Source of the DNA: an uncultured Candidatus Melainabacteria bacterium
GTDB lineage: Bacteria; Cyanobacteriota; Vampirovibrionia; Gastranaerophilales; Gastranaerophilaceae
Assembly (NCBI GenBank): GCA_934754655.1
Contig: CAKVIC010000013.1
Location: 11,718-75,717, forward strand
Reading direction: 5' to 3'
DNA: 64,000 bases
Positions 50,340-59,134 of this stretch are shown here, one piece after another. Numbering within the stretch: position 1 is the first letter of the stretch; each line of letters starts with the position of its first letter. Made by a program: the position numbers and the translations under genes. The notes beneath the pieces are model-generated. The model did no database searches. It was not told the origin of the DNA and saw only the letters and a list, made by a program, of their open reading frames with translations.

Positions 50340-53300
50340 ATGGAAAACACTTATACACATTCAAAATCTCATATGCCGGAGTTCATTAATAAGCAAATGG
50401 ACAAAAAGGCTTTGAATAAGTTGCTTGCTCAGATTTATTTGGAATACGGCGGAGCTAAAACTGCTGAATTAGCTGATACCTTAAAGAATTTGGGTTACAA
50501 AATGGCAACAAAATCTGGTGTAACTATTTCTATTTCTGATTTGTCAGTTCCAAAAACAAAAAAAGAATTGTTAAAAGAAGCTGAATCAGAGATTGAAAAA
50601 TCAACAAACCGTTATTTAAAAGGTGAAATTACAGAAGTTGAAAGATACACAAAGGTTATTGATACTTGGTCAGAAACTACAGCGAAGTTAACTGAACAAG
50701 TGGTTGAAAATTTTGATAAACTAAACCCTGTATATATGATGGCATTCTCAGGTGCGAGAGGTAACTTGTCACAGGTATCTCAGTTGGTTGGTATGAGAGG
50801 TTTGATGGCTGATGCACAAGGTCAAATCATCGACTTGCCGATTACATCTAACTTTAAAGAAGGCTTGTCAGTTACCGAATACATCATTTCATCTTATGGT
50901 GCAAGAAAAGGTTTGGTAGATACAGCGTTGAAAACAGCTGACTCTGGTTATTTGACAAGACGTTTGGTTGACGTAGCGCAAGATGTAATCATTAGAGCTG
51001 AAGATTGTGGTACCGATAGATGTATCAATATGAAAGCTATTACCGATGGTGATACAGTAATTGTTCCTTTGATAGATAGATTATTGGGTAGAACAGTTGC
51101 TCAAGATATTTTTGATGAAGATGGAAAAACATTGTTGGTTGCTAAAAATACAACAATGGATAGAAAAGATATTAAGAAAATCTCTCATTTGAATTTGGAA
51201 GAATTAAAAGTTCGTTCAGGTTTGACTTGTGGATTAGAATATGGTGTTTGCCAAAAATGTTATGGTTGGGCGTTGACCTCACAAAAACTTGTTGATGTTG
51301 GTGAAGCAATCGGTATTATCGCAGCTCAATCAATTGGTGAACCTGGTACACAGTTGACAATGAGAACTTTCCACACTGGTGGTGCGGTTGGCGTTAAAGA
51401 AGCTACAAAAGAATTGCACACAAATGAAGCTGGTACAATTTCTTCTAAATTAAAAACAAGAGAATTAAGAACTCGTCACGGTGATATTGTTAGAGTTTCA
51501 ATTTATGAAGCTGATATTGAAGTAGTTTCAGGTAAAAAATCTGTTAAATATCGTATTCCAGCAGGTGCAACTGTTTTCTTTGAAGACGGTCAAAAAGTTG
51601 AAAAGAATTTCAAATTAGCTGAATATAAACCAAATGCTAATAATGCAGGTCGTTTGACTGAAAAAGCTACCAAAGATATTAATTCTGATATGTCAGGTGA
51701 AGTTTTGTTCGAAGATTTTAATGCTGATGAAAAGAAAGATAGACAAGGTAACATTTCAAGAACTGCAAACAAAAACGGTATTGTTTGGATTATTGGCGGT
51801 GATGTTTACAATTTACCTGGTGGTTCAAGAGTTTTGGTTGCTGATGAACAAAAAGTTAAAGCTGGGGATAAATTGGCTGAAACCTTGATGATTTCTGAAC
51901 ATGGTGGTGAAGTTCGCTATGCAGAGGATTTAGAGATTGAAGAAATCAAATCAGGTAAAAATACAATTAAAAAGATTGTAAAAGGTAAAGAAATTACAAT
52001 CGTAATTGCCTCTTTGAGTCCTTCAAATGCTACATTTGAACAAACAAAGAAAGAGCAATTGTGGACAGTTAAAAAATCAGGTGAAAAATATATTGTTAAA
52101 GCGCCTATTGATACAACTGTTGAAAATGGCATGATTATTGCTGAATTGGTTGATGATGAATGTTCTGTAACTTCTTCAGGTGAAATTAAGTATGTTGATG
52201 TTGAAGTTGATGACAATCAAATTGTAACAAAAGCTGGTAACATCGTATTTATTCCAGAAGAAGTTCACCAAATTAATAAAGATTCTTCTTTAAAAATGGT
52301 TGAAAATGGAACTTTTGTTACAGCCGGAACTGAAGTTGTAAAAGATGTATATTGTCATATTGACGGTATCGTTGAATTTAAAGAATTTAATGATGTGATA
52401 CATGAAATTACAATACGTCCTGGTGTAGTACGTACTTTACCAAGTATTTCTGAATTAAAAGTTGAAGAAGGCGCGGTTTTAGAGGCTGGTACAGTTATTG
52501 CTAAAGGTATCAAAGCTGAAGAATCTTCAATTGTTACAATTATGGAAATGGATTTTGATGATTTAGATATAGATGATTTGGATGAAGAAATTGATACATC
52601 ATCATTAGAAGAAGAAACATTGGAAGACAAGCCAATTCAAATTTTGGTAAGACCTGTTCAACCAATGTATATTGAACCAAAAGCTGTTTCAATTAAATTT
52701 GATACAACTGATGAATTATTAAACATTGTTCCGGTAACTCAATTGCAATACAAAGACGGTGCAAGAGTTCGTAATATGGATGGTGCAACTTTAACAAGAA
52801 CAAGTTTAGTTCTTCAAATGCAAGGTTACTTATCACATTTGAAAGGTTTGATAGAGCTTGATTCAAAAGGTGAATTGAAAATTGTTGTACTTGAAACCTT
52901 GATTGTACGTCGTGAAGCTGAAAGCAGTTCTAAATTAAGCAGTTCATTACAAACAGAATTGTTGGTAGCAAACGGTGACACAATTGAGCCAAAAACACCT
53001 GTTGCAAAGACAGAAGTATTGGCAATTAATGACGGTGTTGCATCAATTAAGAGTGATGCAAATGATTTAAGAAGATTGTTGATTAATTGCTCTAATTATG
53101 AAACAGTTGTTTCTACTAAGAATAAACCATCAGTTAAAAAAGGCGAATTCATCAAGCTTGATTCTGAATTAGCATCTTCAGGAGAAACAGCTCCTGTTTC
53201 AGGTAGAATTGTAGCGGTTGATGCAAAATCAGTAACAATTCGTGATGGTCGTCCTTACTTGATTAGCCCAGGTACAATGTTGCAGGTAGAGGAAGGTTCA

Positions 53301-54206
53301 CTTGTTCTACGTGGTGATATGTTGGCTACTTTGGTATTTGAAAGAGAAAAAACTGGTGATATCGTTCAAGGTTTGCCAAGAGTTGAAGAACTTTTGGAAG
53401 CAAGAAAACCAAAAGATTGTGCAATTTTGGCAGAATCTGATGGTGTGGCTGAAATCGAAATTGAAGACGATATGCCAAGATTATATTTAGCAACAGAAGG
53501 TGGTTCTAGAACTGAGATTAAGTTTGCTATTGACGCAAGTATTGTTGTTCAAAACAAACAAAAAATTAAAAAAGGTCAGCCATTGACAAGTGGTCCTTTG
53601 AATCCGCATGATGTAATCAGATTGTGCGGACCTGAAGTTGCTCAACAATATTTGGTAGATGAAGTTCAACGTGTTTACCGTTCACAAGGTGTAGAAATTG
53701 CTGATAAACATATTGAAATCATTGTACGTCAAATGACTAAGAAAGTAAGAGTTGTTGATCCTGGTGATACAAACTTATTACCTGGTGAATTGATTGAAAT
53801 TCAAACTTTCGAGAATGAGAACAAAGCTGTTAAAGAACATGATGGTCAAGAAGCTACTTGTGAATACATGTTATTAGGTATTACAAAAGCATCATTGAAT
53901 ACAGAATCATTTATTTCAGCTGCGTCTTTCCAAGAAACTACAAGAATTTTGACAGAAGCTGCTGTTGATGGTAAGAAAGACTTGTTAAGAGGCTTGAAAG
54001 AAAACGTCATTATCGGTCGTTTAATACCAGCCGGAACAGGTTTCCATCATTTATCTTGTGTAAGTGAAGAACGTGATATGGAAGCTCAAAAACGTGCTGC
54101 TCAAAGAAATCAAGCAAGAAAGCCATCAGCTATTCTTGAAGAAATTGAAGGTATGTTTGGTGCTACCGGACTTGTAGGTGGAAAAGAATCGACTGATGCT
54201 GAATAA
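50340..54206 (+). CDS. rpoC2: RNA polymerase subunit beta-prime (C-terminal part)
   Basis: 1288 residues. Bridge and trigger helices are visible: GARGNLSQVSQLVGMRGLMA, then SSYGARKGLVDTALKTADSGYLTRR, and the second zinc site (DCGTDRC, then CGLEYGVCQKCYG). Residues about 370-950 form a long insertion in the trigger loop (beta-rich repeats), corresponding to the SI3 insert of cyanobacteria; it includes an acidic run DFDDLDIDDLDEEID. The C-terminus with SFISAASFQETTRILTEAAV is normal. GAGG precedes ATG. Confidence 0.97.
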   Translation: MENTYTHSKSHMPEFINKQMDKKALNKLLAQIYLEYGGAKTAELADTLKNLGYKMATKSGVTISISDLSVPKTKKELLKEAESEIEKSTNRYLKGEITEVERYTKVIDTWSETTAKLTEQVVENFDKLNPVYMMAFSGARGNLSQVSQLVGMRGLMADAQGQIIDLPITSNFKEGLSVTEYIISSYGARKGLVDTALKTADSGYLTRRLVDVAQDVIIRAEDCGTDRCINMKAITDGDTVIVPLIDRLLGRTVAQDIFDEDGKTLLVAKNTTMDRKDIKKISHLNLEELKVRSGLTCGLEYGVCQKCYGWALTSQKLVDVGEAIGIIAAQSIGEPGTQLTMRTFHTGGAVGVKEATKELHTNEAGTISSKLKTRELRTRHGDIVRVSIYEADIEVVSGKKSVKYRIPAGATVFFEDGQKVEKNFKLAEYKPNANNAGRLTEKATKDINSDMSGEVLFEDFNADEKKDRQGNISRTANKNGIVWIIGGDVYNLPGGSRVLVADEQKVKAGDKLAETLMISEHGGEVRYAEDLEIEEIKSGKNTIKKIVKGKEITIVIASLSPSNATFEQTKKEQLWTVKKSGEKYIVKAPIDTTVENGMIIAELVDDECSVTSSGEIKYVDVEVDDNQIVTKAGNIVFIPEEVHQINKDSSLKMVENGTFVTAGTEVVKDVYCHIDGIVEFKEFNDVIHEITIRPGVVRTLPSISELKVEEGAVLEAGTVIAKGIKAEESSIVTIMEMDFDDLDIDDLDEEIDTSSLEEETLEDKPIQILVRPVQPMYIEPKAVSIKFDTTDELLNIVPVTQLQYKDGARVRNMDGATLTRTSLVLQMQGYLSHLKGLIELDSKGELKIVVLETLIVRREAESSSKLSSSLQTELLVANGDTIEPKTPVAKTEVLAINDGVASIKSDANDLRRLLINCSNYETVVSTKNKPSVKKGEFIKLDSELASSGETAPVSGRIVAVDAKSVTIRDGRPYLISPGTMLQVEEGSLVLRGDMLATLVFEREKTGDIVQGLPRVEELLEARKPKDCAILAESDGVAEIEIEDDMPRLYLATEGGSRTEIKFAIDASIVVQNKQKIKKGQPLTSGPLNPHDVIRLCGPEVAQQYLVDEVQRVYRSQGVEIADKHIEIIVRQMTKKVRVVDPGDTNLLPGELIEIQTFENENKAVKEHDGQEATCEYMLLGITKASLNTESFISAASFQETTRILTEAAVDGKKDLLRGLKENVIIGRLIPAGTGFHHLSCVSEERDMEAQKRAAQRNQARKPSAILEEIEGMFGATGLVGGKESTDAE

Positions 54207-54234
54207 TTAAGCTAAGTGATATTAAGAGAAGTAA

Positions 54235-54272
54235 GAACTGCGTTTGGTGTAGCCAAGCGCAGTTCTTTTTTG
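54235..54272 (+). terminator. Rho-independent terminator of rpoBC
   Basis: A 13-bp perfect stem, GAACTGCGTTTGG (54235-54247) with its complement (54253-54265), loop of 5 nt, then TTTTTT. Confidence 0.92.
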
Positions 54273-54322
54273 TAGTGTATTTTTGTGATAAAATTTAATA
54301 ATAAAAGTGAGGAAACAAGGAT

Positions 54323-55078
54323 TTGACGATTAAGATAGCATTAACTGGTAAAAGTGGTAGCGGTAAAACAACGATTGTAAAGGCTTTTTTAAATACTTTA
54401 AAAGAAAAATTTCCAGAAAAATCAATTTTGTTGTTAGATAATGATTTAACTTGTGATTTAGCTCAAACTTTTTCATTGGATATAAGAAAGACTATTTATG
54501 GAATTCGTAGTGGAAAACATGAATATAGAACTGGTATCCCTGAAAATATGTCAAAGCAAGAGTTTGTAGAATGGGCGTTGGAAGATATTGTAGTTCAGGT
54601 TGATGAAAATGTTGATATAGTTGTAAGTTGGTTACCTGGGGTTAAAGATTGCAGATGCCCTATAACCGGTTTGATTAATTCTGCTGTTCAAAAACTTATT
54701 GAGCGTTATGATTTTGTGATTGTTGATTGTGAATATGATTTGAAATATTTGGCGCAGTTGGTAGATATTGATATTGATTTGGCTTTGGTTGTTGCAAACC
54801 CAACAGTTGAGTCTTTAACTTTAGTAAAACGTATTGCGGATTATTCAGCAAAATATGCTGTTGGTGGTCAACTCGGAATTGTTTTAAACAAGGTAAAACG
54901 TGAAAAGTCTAATAATTTAACTATAATGTTGAATGATTTGGGCATAGAAATAGTTGGAGCAATTCCTTTTGATGAAAATCTTGAAGCCGGTTCTTTAACA
55001 AAAGATTCTGAAATTGTAAATTATGCGGTAAAAGAACTTTATTCGCGTTTAAATTTACCACAGGAGAATAGTTTATGA
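54323..55078 (+). CDS. CooC-like nickel-insertion ATPase
   Basis: 251 residues from a TTG start (GAGGAAACAAGGA upstream). Deviant Walker A GKSGSGKTT, with the signature lysine, near residue 9; LLDNDLT strand; and a CxC pair in KDCRCPITG at about residues 110 and 112, the position where CooC binds nickel or zinc between monomers. Walker-like VIVDCEYD. CooC loads Ni into carbon monoxide dehydrogenase; that enzyme is not in this window. Overlaps folD by 4 bp, linking it with one-carbon metabolism. Confidence 0.78.
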   Translation: MTIKIALTGKSGSGKTTIVKAFLNTLKEKFPEKSILLLDNDLTCDLAQTFSLDIRKTIYGIRSGKHEYRTGIPENMSKQEFVEWALEDIVVQVDENVDIVVSWLPGVKDCRCPITGLINSAVQKLIERYDFVIVDCEYDLKYLAQLVDIDIDLALVVANPTVESLTLVKRIADYSAKYAVGGQLGIVLNKVKREKSNNLTIMLNDLGIEIVGAIPFDENLEAGSLTKDSEIVNYAVKELYSRLNLPQENSL

Positions 55079-55896
55079 TAATTTTGGATGGTAAAAAAGT
55101 TGCACAAAAAGTTTTAGATGAGGTTCAATTAAAGGTTGAGAAAATGACTAAAAAACCTCATTTGGTGGTAATTTTGGTTGGAAATAATCCGGCAAGTCGA
55201 GTTTATGTGAATAATAAGAAAAAAACTGCTGAAAAAGTTGGCATAAAATCAACAGTGCTTGAGTTTGAGGAGAATATAACAGAAAAAGAATTGTTGAATA
55301 AGATTGATGAATTGAATTGTGATTCTGATGTTACTGGGATTTTGGTTCAATTACCTTTGCCAAAACATATAAATAGTAAAACAGTTGCGCAAAAAATTTG
55401 CCCTAAAAAAGATGTTGACGGTTTTTCACCGGAAAATGTTGGACGTTTAGCGATAGGTTTGGAACCGTATTTTTATCCGGCGACTCCTCAAGGAATAATG
55501 ATTTTGCTTGATGAATACGAAATTCCAATAGATGAAGCTGATGTGACAATCATTGGACGCTCTAATATTGTTGGCAAACCGTTGGCGCTTATGTTTACAA
55601 AACGTAATGCAACAGTTACTTTGTGTCATTCGTTTACCAAAAATCTTGATGAAAAAATAAAAACTGCAGATATTGTAGTTTCTGCAGTGGGAAAAAGAAT
55701 AGTTAGATGTAAGATGATAAGGAATAATTCCTGTGTAGTTGACGTTGGCATATATAGGGATGCCAGTGGTCAACTTACCGGAGATGTTGATTTTGATTAT
55801 GTATCTCAATCTGCCGGTTATATAACCCCAGTACCAGGGGGTGTTGGACCTATGACGATTGCATCTTTGATGCTTAATGCGTCTAAGGTTTATTAA
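55075..55896 (+). CDS. folD: methylene-tetrahydrofolate dehydrogenase/cyclohydrolase
   Basis: 273 residues, bifunctional folate enzyme. Motifs: YVNNKKKTAEKVGI with the catalytic Lys, GILVQLPLPKHI, PKKDVDGFSPENVG, the NADP loop IGRSNIVGKPLALM, and the C-terminal TPVPGGVGPMTIA. Coupled to the CooC-like gene by an ATGA overlap. Convergent with 55893-56318 (4-bp overlap at the stops). Confidence 0.97.
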   Translation: MIILDGKKVAQKVLDEVQLKVEKMTKKPHLVVILVGNNPASRVYVNNKKKTAEKVGIKSTVLEFEENITEKELLNKIDELNCDSDVTGILVQLPLPKHINSKTVAQKICPKKDVDGFSPENVGRLAIGLEPYFYPATPQGIMILLDEYEIPIDEADVTIIGRSNIVGKPLALMFTKRNATVTLCHSFTKNLDEKIKTADIVVSAVGKRIVRCKMIRNNSCVVDVGIYRDASGQLTGDVDFDYVSQSAGYITPVPGGVGPMTIASLMLNASKVY

Positions 55897-56318
55897 GTTT
55901 GCGGTAGACCAGTGTCTGAACAAGAAGTTTTAACTGCTGATTCTAAAGATTTCACTTTGGCTTCAGTTTCTTCTATCATTGTGCCATATAACGTATTCAT
56001 TGTGCTGTATTGAAGGTCAAGCTCGTTTAATTCTTCTAGTATTTCTTTTTGAAAACCGCTTTTTGCGAGGGCGTATTGTTCTGCAATACGTTCATTTATA
56101 TTATTAGCGCTAACTGTTATACCACCAGCTTTTAATTCTTTATTATTATTTATTGCGGCATCGTATGCTTTTTCATAAGCAGCTTGGTTTTTTTCTTCAG
56201 CAGCAACTTTTTTTTGTATTCCAGCATATTTTTCAGACCATTTAACTTGTTCAATAGTATAAAAGGCTAAATTTGCTTTTTCACTTAATAATGAACCTAA
56301 TAATGCTGAAGTAATCAT
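55893..56318 (-). CDS. small helical protein under regulon promoter
   Basis: 141 residues, not recognised. Almost entirely helical: AFYTIEQVKWSEKYAGIQKK, a Glu/Lys coiled coil, then EILEELNELDLQYSTMNTLYG and a C-terminal coil. No signal peptide. It resembles in size and composition small secreted coiled-coil proteins, and recalls the 155-residue protein at 14051, but no family is assigned. Promoter at 56350-56411 is a full regulon type. Confidence 0.6.
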   Translation of the reverse strand: MITSALLGSLLSEKANLAFYTIEQVKWSEKYAGIQKKVAAEEKNQAAYEKAYDAAINNNKELKAGGITVSANNINERIAEQYALAKSGFQKEILEELNELDLQYSTMNTLYGTMIEETEAKVKSLESAVKTSCSDTGLPQT

Positions 56319-56349
56319 TTTCTTAGTCCTTTTGTTATATCTTACATAT

Positions 56350-56411
56350 ATATAAAGTCAATAAAAAAAATCAAATTTCACGTTTTGAAATAATGTTTAC
56401 ATTTCTTTACA
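56350..56411 (-). promoter_or_regulatory. regulon promoter with two TGTAAA boxes
   Basis: On the minus strand TGTAAA (56406-56411), 4 bp, TGTAAA (56396-56401), 16 bp, GAAATT (56374-56379), 18 bp, TTATAT (56350-56355). Confidence 0.65.
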
Positions 56412-56445
56412 ATCTGAATTTGGGGGATTCACGGATGAGTTTTAT

Positions 56446-56655
56446 TTGTCATGAGTCACTAGTTTCAGCATCTTGCCAGTGTAGAACCTTGCGCCAAGCA
56501 AACGGTTCCAGTTGCATATCTCTTTGTTCACTGGTCAGATCCTGAAATAAATTCAGGATGACAGGAAAAAATAAACCGTAGATTTGCGGACGTGTTTTTG
56601 TCATGAGTCACTAGTTTCAGCATCTCGCCGACGTAGAACTTTGCGCCAAGCAAAT
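56446..56655. repeat. two tandem copies of the cassette-flanking repeat
   Basis: TGTCATGAGTCACTAGTTTC occurs at about 56448 and again at about 56599, each leading into CAGCATCT and GCGCCAAGCAAA. Between them CCTGAAATAAATTCAGG (about 56541) is a palindrome seen in altered form at 29092 and 57446. No gene in 56319-56721. Confidence 0.7.
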
Positions 56656-56721
56656 AGATTATTTATTTTAAACTTTTTATGATATAATTTTCGTGTTAAA
56701 AAACAAACGAGGGGTGTATTA

Positions 56722-57051
56722 ATGAAAATTGGGTTTAATCCTGCAATAAAAAATCAAAACATATATAGCACAAAACGTAACGCCAGCGAGCATACTAGTA
56801 TTTCTAATAATCAACTAGCATTCAAAAAAGTCAACCAAAAATATTATGATATGGCTGAAAAGATGTATAAAAATAGAGGTGATGTTAGCACAGAATGGTT
56901 TAATTTATTTATTTATGAAATAATTTTATGGAAAACTGTTTCAAAACAGGATGCTTTAGACACAATGGATGCTATTCGTAAATTTATAGCCCCTGAAAGC
57001 ACAAATGCTTTTGTTGAAGATTTAAATTCTATCAAAAATATAGAATCATAG
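56722..57051 (+). CDS. gene A copy 3, cassette-associated small protein
   Basis: 109 residues, same N-terminus as copies 1 and 2, then KYYDMAEKMYKNRGDVS and KQDALDTMDAIRKF; variable tail. It has its own TATAAT (about 56684) and GAGGGG before ATG. The whole cassette is inverted relative to copies 1 and 2. Gene B follows in opposite direction 3 bp away. Confidence 0.7.
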   Translation: MKIGFNPAIKNQNIYSTKRNASEHTSISNNQLAFKKVNQKYYDMAEKMYKNRGDVSTEWFNLFIYEIILWKTVSKQDALDTMDAIRKFIAPESTNAFVEDLNSIKNIES

Positions 57052-57054
57052 ATG

Positions 57055-57291
57055 TTATTTAAATACAATATTATTAATTTTATTATTTGCTAGATTTCCA
57101 ATACCTGTACCTAACATAGAACCGGTAACTCCAAACATTTTAGAACCGATTACTCCACAATAACCTGATAATGTGATTGAGCCTAAAAGATTTGTTGCTG
57201 ATTTTGCAGCTGCTTTAAAAAAGTTTTCGCCATTTGCAACATCTGATAAAACATCTATACCTTCGACTGCACCAAGAGCTAAAATACCCAA
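57055..57291 (-). CDS. gene B copy 3, glycine-zipper small protein
   Basis: 78 residues from a TTG at 57291, the frame being open further upstream in RALTRTPKLG. Same organisation as copy 2: EGIDVLSDVANGENFFKAAAK, ATNLLGSITLSGYCG, and GSMLGTGIGNLANNKINN. No ribosome site is seen at the TTG. Differences from copy 2 are mainly synonymous. It may be the conserved C-terminal module of a longer protein whose N-terminus is lost. Confidence 0.55.
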   Translation of the reverse strand: MGILALGAVEGIDVLSDVANGENFFKAAAKSATNLLGSITLSGYCGVIGSKMFGVTGSMLGTGIGNLANNKINNIVFK

Positions 57292-57329
57292 TTTAGGAGT
57301 TCTTGTTAATGCCCTTACCGGTATAGAGC

Positions 57330-57470
57330 CTTTGCGTCAATTGTGTTTTTTTGTCATGAGTCACTCGTTTCAGCATCTTGCTGGCGTTAAACCTTTACGC
57401 CAAGCAAATAATCTACCAGAATTAACCCCAGTTCACTTGTCAAATCCTGAAATAAATTTAAGACAACAGG
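57330..57470. repeat. dispersed cassette-flanking repeat
   Basis: Contains TTTGTCATGAGTCACTCG, CAGCATCTTGCTGGCG and CGCCAAGCAAATAATC, and then AATCCTGAAATAAATTTA. Same as the inverted block at 29822-29905, and (for the last part) as 29085-29150. Confidence 0.65.
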
Positions 57471-57546
57471 AAAAATAACAATTTTGCTAACAATAAACTA
57501 ACATTTTTTCTATATAATAATCTTAATTGAAAATTAAGGATTTTTT

Positions 57547-59130
57547 ATGAAAAAACAATATACAATTTTATTACTTTGCCTCGTTGGTTTTATTTTTTAT
57601 TATGGGTTTATGCATTGGTTAGGAATATATCCTTTGCTTGACGTTGATGAAACTCGATATGTTGATATGGCTAAGAATATGCTTAAAAATAACGATTATT
57701 TGACGCTTTATTTAAATGGAGATTATTTTTTTGAAAAACCTCCTCTTTATTTTTGGCTTGAGTGTTTTTCATTTACCGTTTTGGGTGTAATAAATGAATT
57801 TAGCGCGCGTATTCCGATTGTATTACTATCGCTTTTACCAGCCGGGTTTTTATTCTTTCTTTGTAAAAAAATCAAAAACACAAAGTTCGCGATTATTTCT
57901 TTAGTAACTTTGTTTACAAGTTTAGAATATATGTTTATGACAAAAGTTGCAATATTAGATAGCGTTTTAACAAGTTTTGTTACGGCTTCAGTGTTATCAT
58001 ATTTTGCAACATTTTTTGTACAAGAGAAAAATAAAAAATATTTTTGGAGTTTAACCTATGTTTTTTCTGCGTTGGCAGTTTTAGCAAAAGGAATCCCTGG
58101 AGTTGCAATTCCTGCAATTATTATAGCAATTTCGACTGTTGTTTTTAAAACTTATAAAGAAACTTTGAAATATTCTTGGGGAATTTTAGTGTTTTTGTTA
58201 ATCACACTTCCTTGGCATATAATTATGTTAAAAACTTACCCTAATTTGTTTTTTCAAGAATATATTTACAAACACCATATTTTAAGATTTTTAGGTTCAA
58301 ATGTTATTCATCGTAATGAACCATGGTATTTTTATTTTATAACGCTTTTATGGGGATTGTTTCCACATATATTTGTTTTATTTTCTAAAATTTCAGGTAT
58401 CAAAAACATAAAATTTGATTTAAAAGATGATTATTCAAGGTTTTTGTTGCTTAATACAATTGCAGTGTTGTCAATTTTAGGGTTCTTCAGTTTATCTAGT
58501 ACTAAACTTATAACATATATTTTGCCGATTTATCCTTTTTTTGCCGTAATAATTGGTGCGATTTGGTTTAAATATATAAAAAATGATGACAAAGCTGTAA
58601 ATATTTCTATGATTGTTTTAAATTCGATTTGGTTTGTTGCAATAATTTTGTTGTTTTTTATAAAATTTATTTTGCCACAAGAGATTTATATTGCTTTTCA
58701 AAAAATACAAATAATTACACTTATTATAATAATTCCATTTGTTATTGCAAGTTGGATTTTTATAATAAAAAATCAAAGGGTTAAGTTGTTTTTCTCAACA
58801 GCAATTTTGATGTCATTATTATCAGGATTTTTAACACCTTATGTTTATGAATTTAATTATACTTTTGGGCAAAATGATTTAATGAAATTTGCTGAGATTG
58901 CTAATAAAAATAAATATACTATTTCAACATATTTAACCGGAAAAAAATATAGTCTTTTATATTATGGGAATCAAAAAGAGATTAAATTTTATAACAAAAA
59001 CGATATTAATTGGTTAAAAAAAGAATTAAAAAAGAAGAATAATATTATTATTGTAAGAAATCGTGAGATTAAAAATTTGCCGGTAAAAATTAAAATAAGA
59101 GGGTTCAAATATTCAATAATTGAAAGGTAA
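57547..59130 (+). CDS. ArnT/PMT-like family 39 glycosyltransferase
   Basis: 527 residues with about 11-12 membrane helices. The first outside loop has DVDETRYVDMAKNM, in which the Asp/Glu of the C-type fold is placed as in ArnT; then FEKPPLYFWLE. It uses a polyprenyl-phosphate sugar to glycosylate lipid A, cell-wall polymers or proteins. The next gene makes that type of donor. The C-terminal domain is soluble and small. Confidence 0.85.
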   Translation: MKKQYTILLLCLVGFIFYYGFMHWLGIYPLLDVDETRYVDMAKNMLKNNDYLTLYLNGDYFFEKPPLYFWLECFSFTVLGVINEFSARIPIVLLSLLPAGFLFFLCKKIKNTKFAIISLVTLFTSLEYMFMTKVAILDSVLTSFVTASVLSYFATFFVQEKNKKYFWSLTYVFSALAVLAKGIPGVAIPAIIIAISTVVFKTYKETLKYSWGILVFLLITLPWHIIMLKTYPNLFFQEYIYKHHILRFLGSNVIHRNEPWYFYFITLLWGLFPHIFVLFSKISGIKNIKFDLKDDYSRFLLLNTIAVLSILGFFSLSSTKLITYILPIYPFFAVIIGAIWFKYIKNDDKAVNISMIVLNSIWFVAIILLFFIKFILPQEIYIAFQKIQIITLIIIIPFVIASWIFIIKNQRVKLFFSTAILMSLLSGFLTPYVYEFNYTFGQNDLMKFAEIANKNKYTISTYLTGKKYSLLYYGNQKEIKFYNKNDINWLKKELKKKNNIIIVRNREIKNLPVKIKIRGFKYSIIER

Positions 59131-59134
59131 AAAA

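Noticed and set aside
50288..50340. rpoC1/rpoC2 gap as a frameshift or assembly error
   Set aside because: Each part has its own ribosome site and ends match the known cyanobacterial split.
56446..57470. CRISPR array from repeated words near cassette 3
   Set aside because: Only two or three irregularly spaced, partly inverted copies; no constant spacer length and no cas genes.
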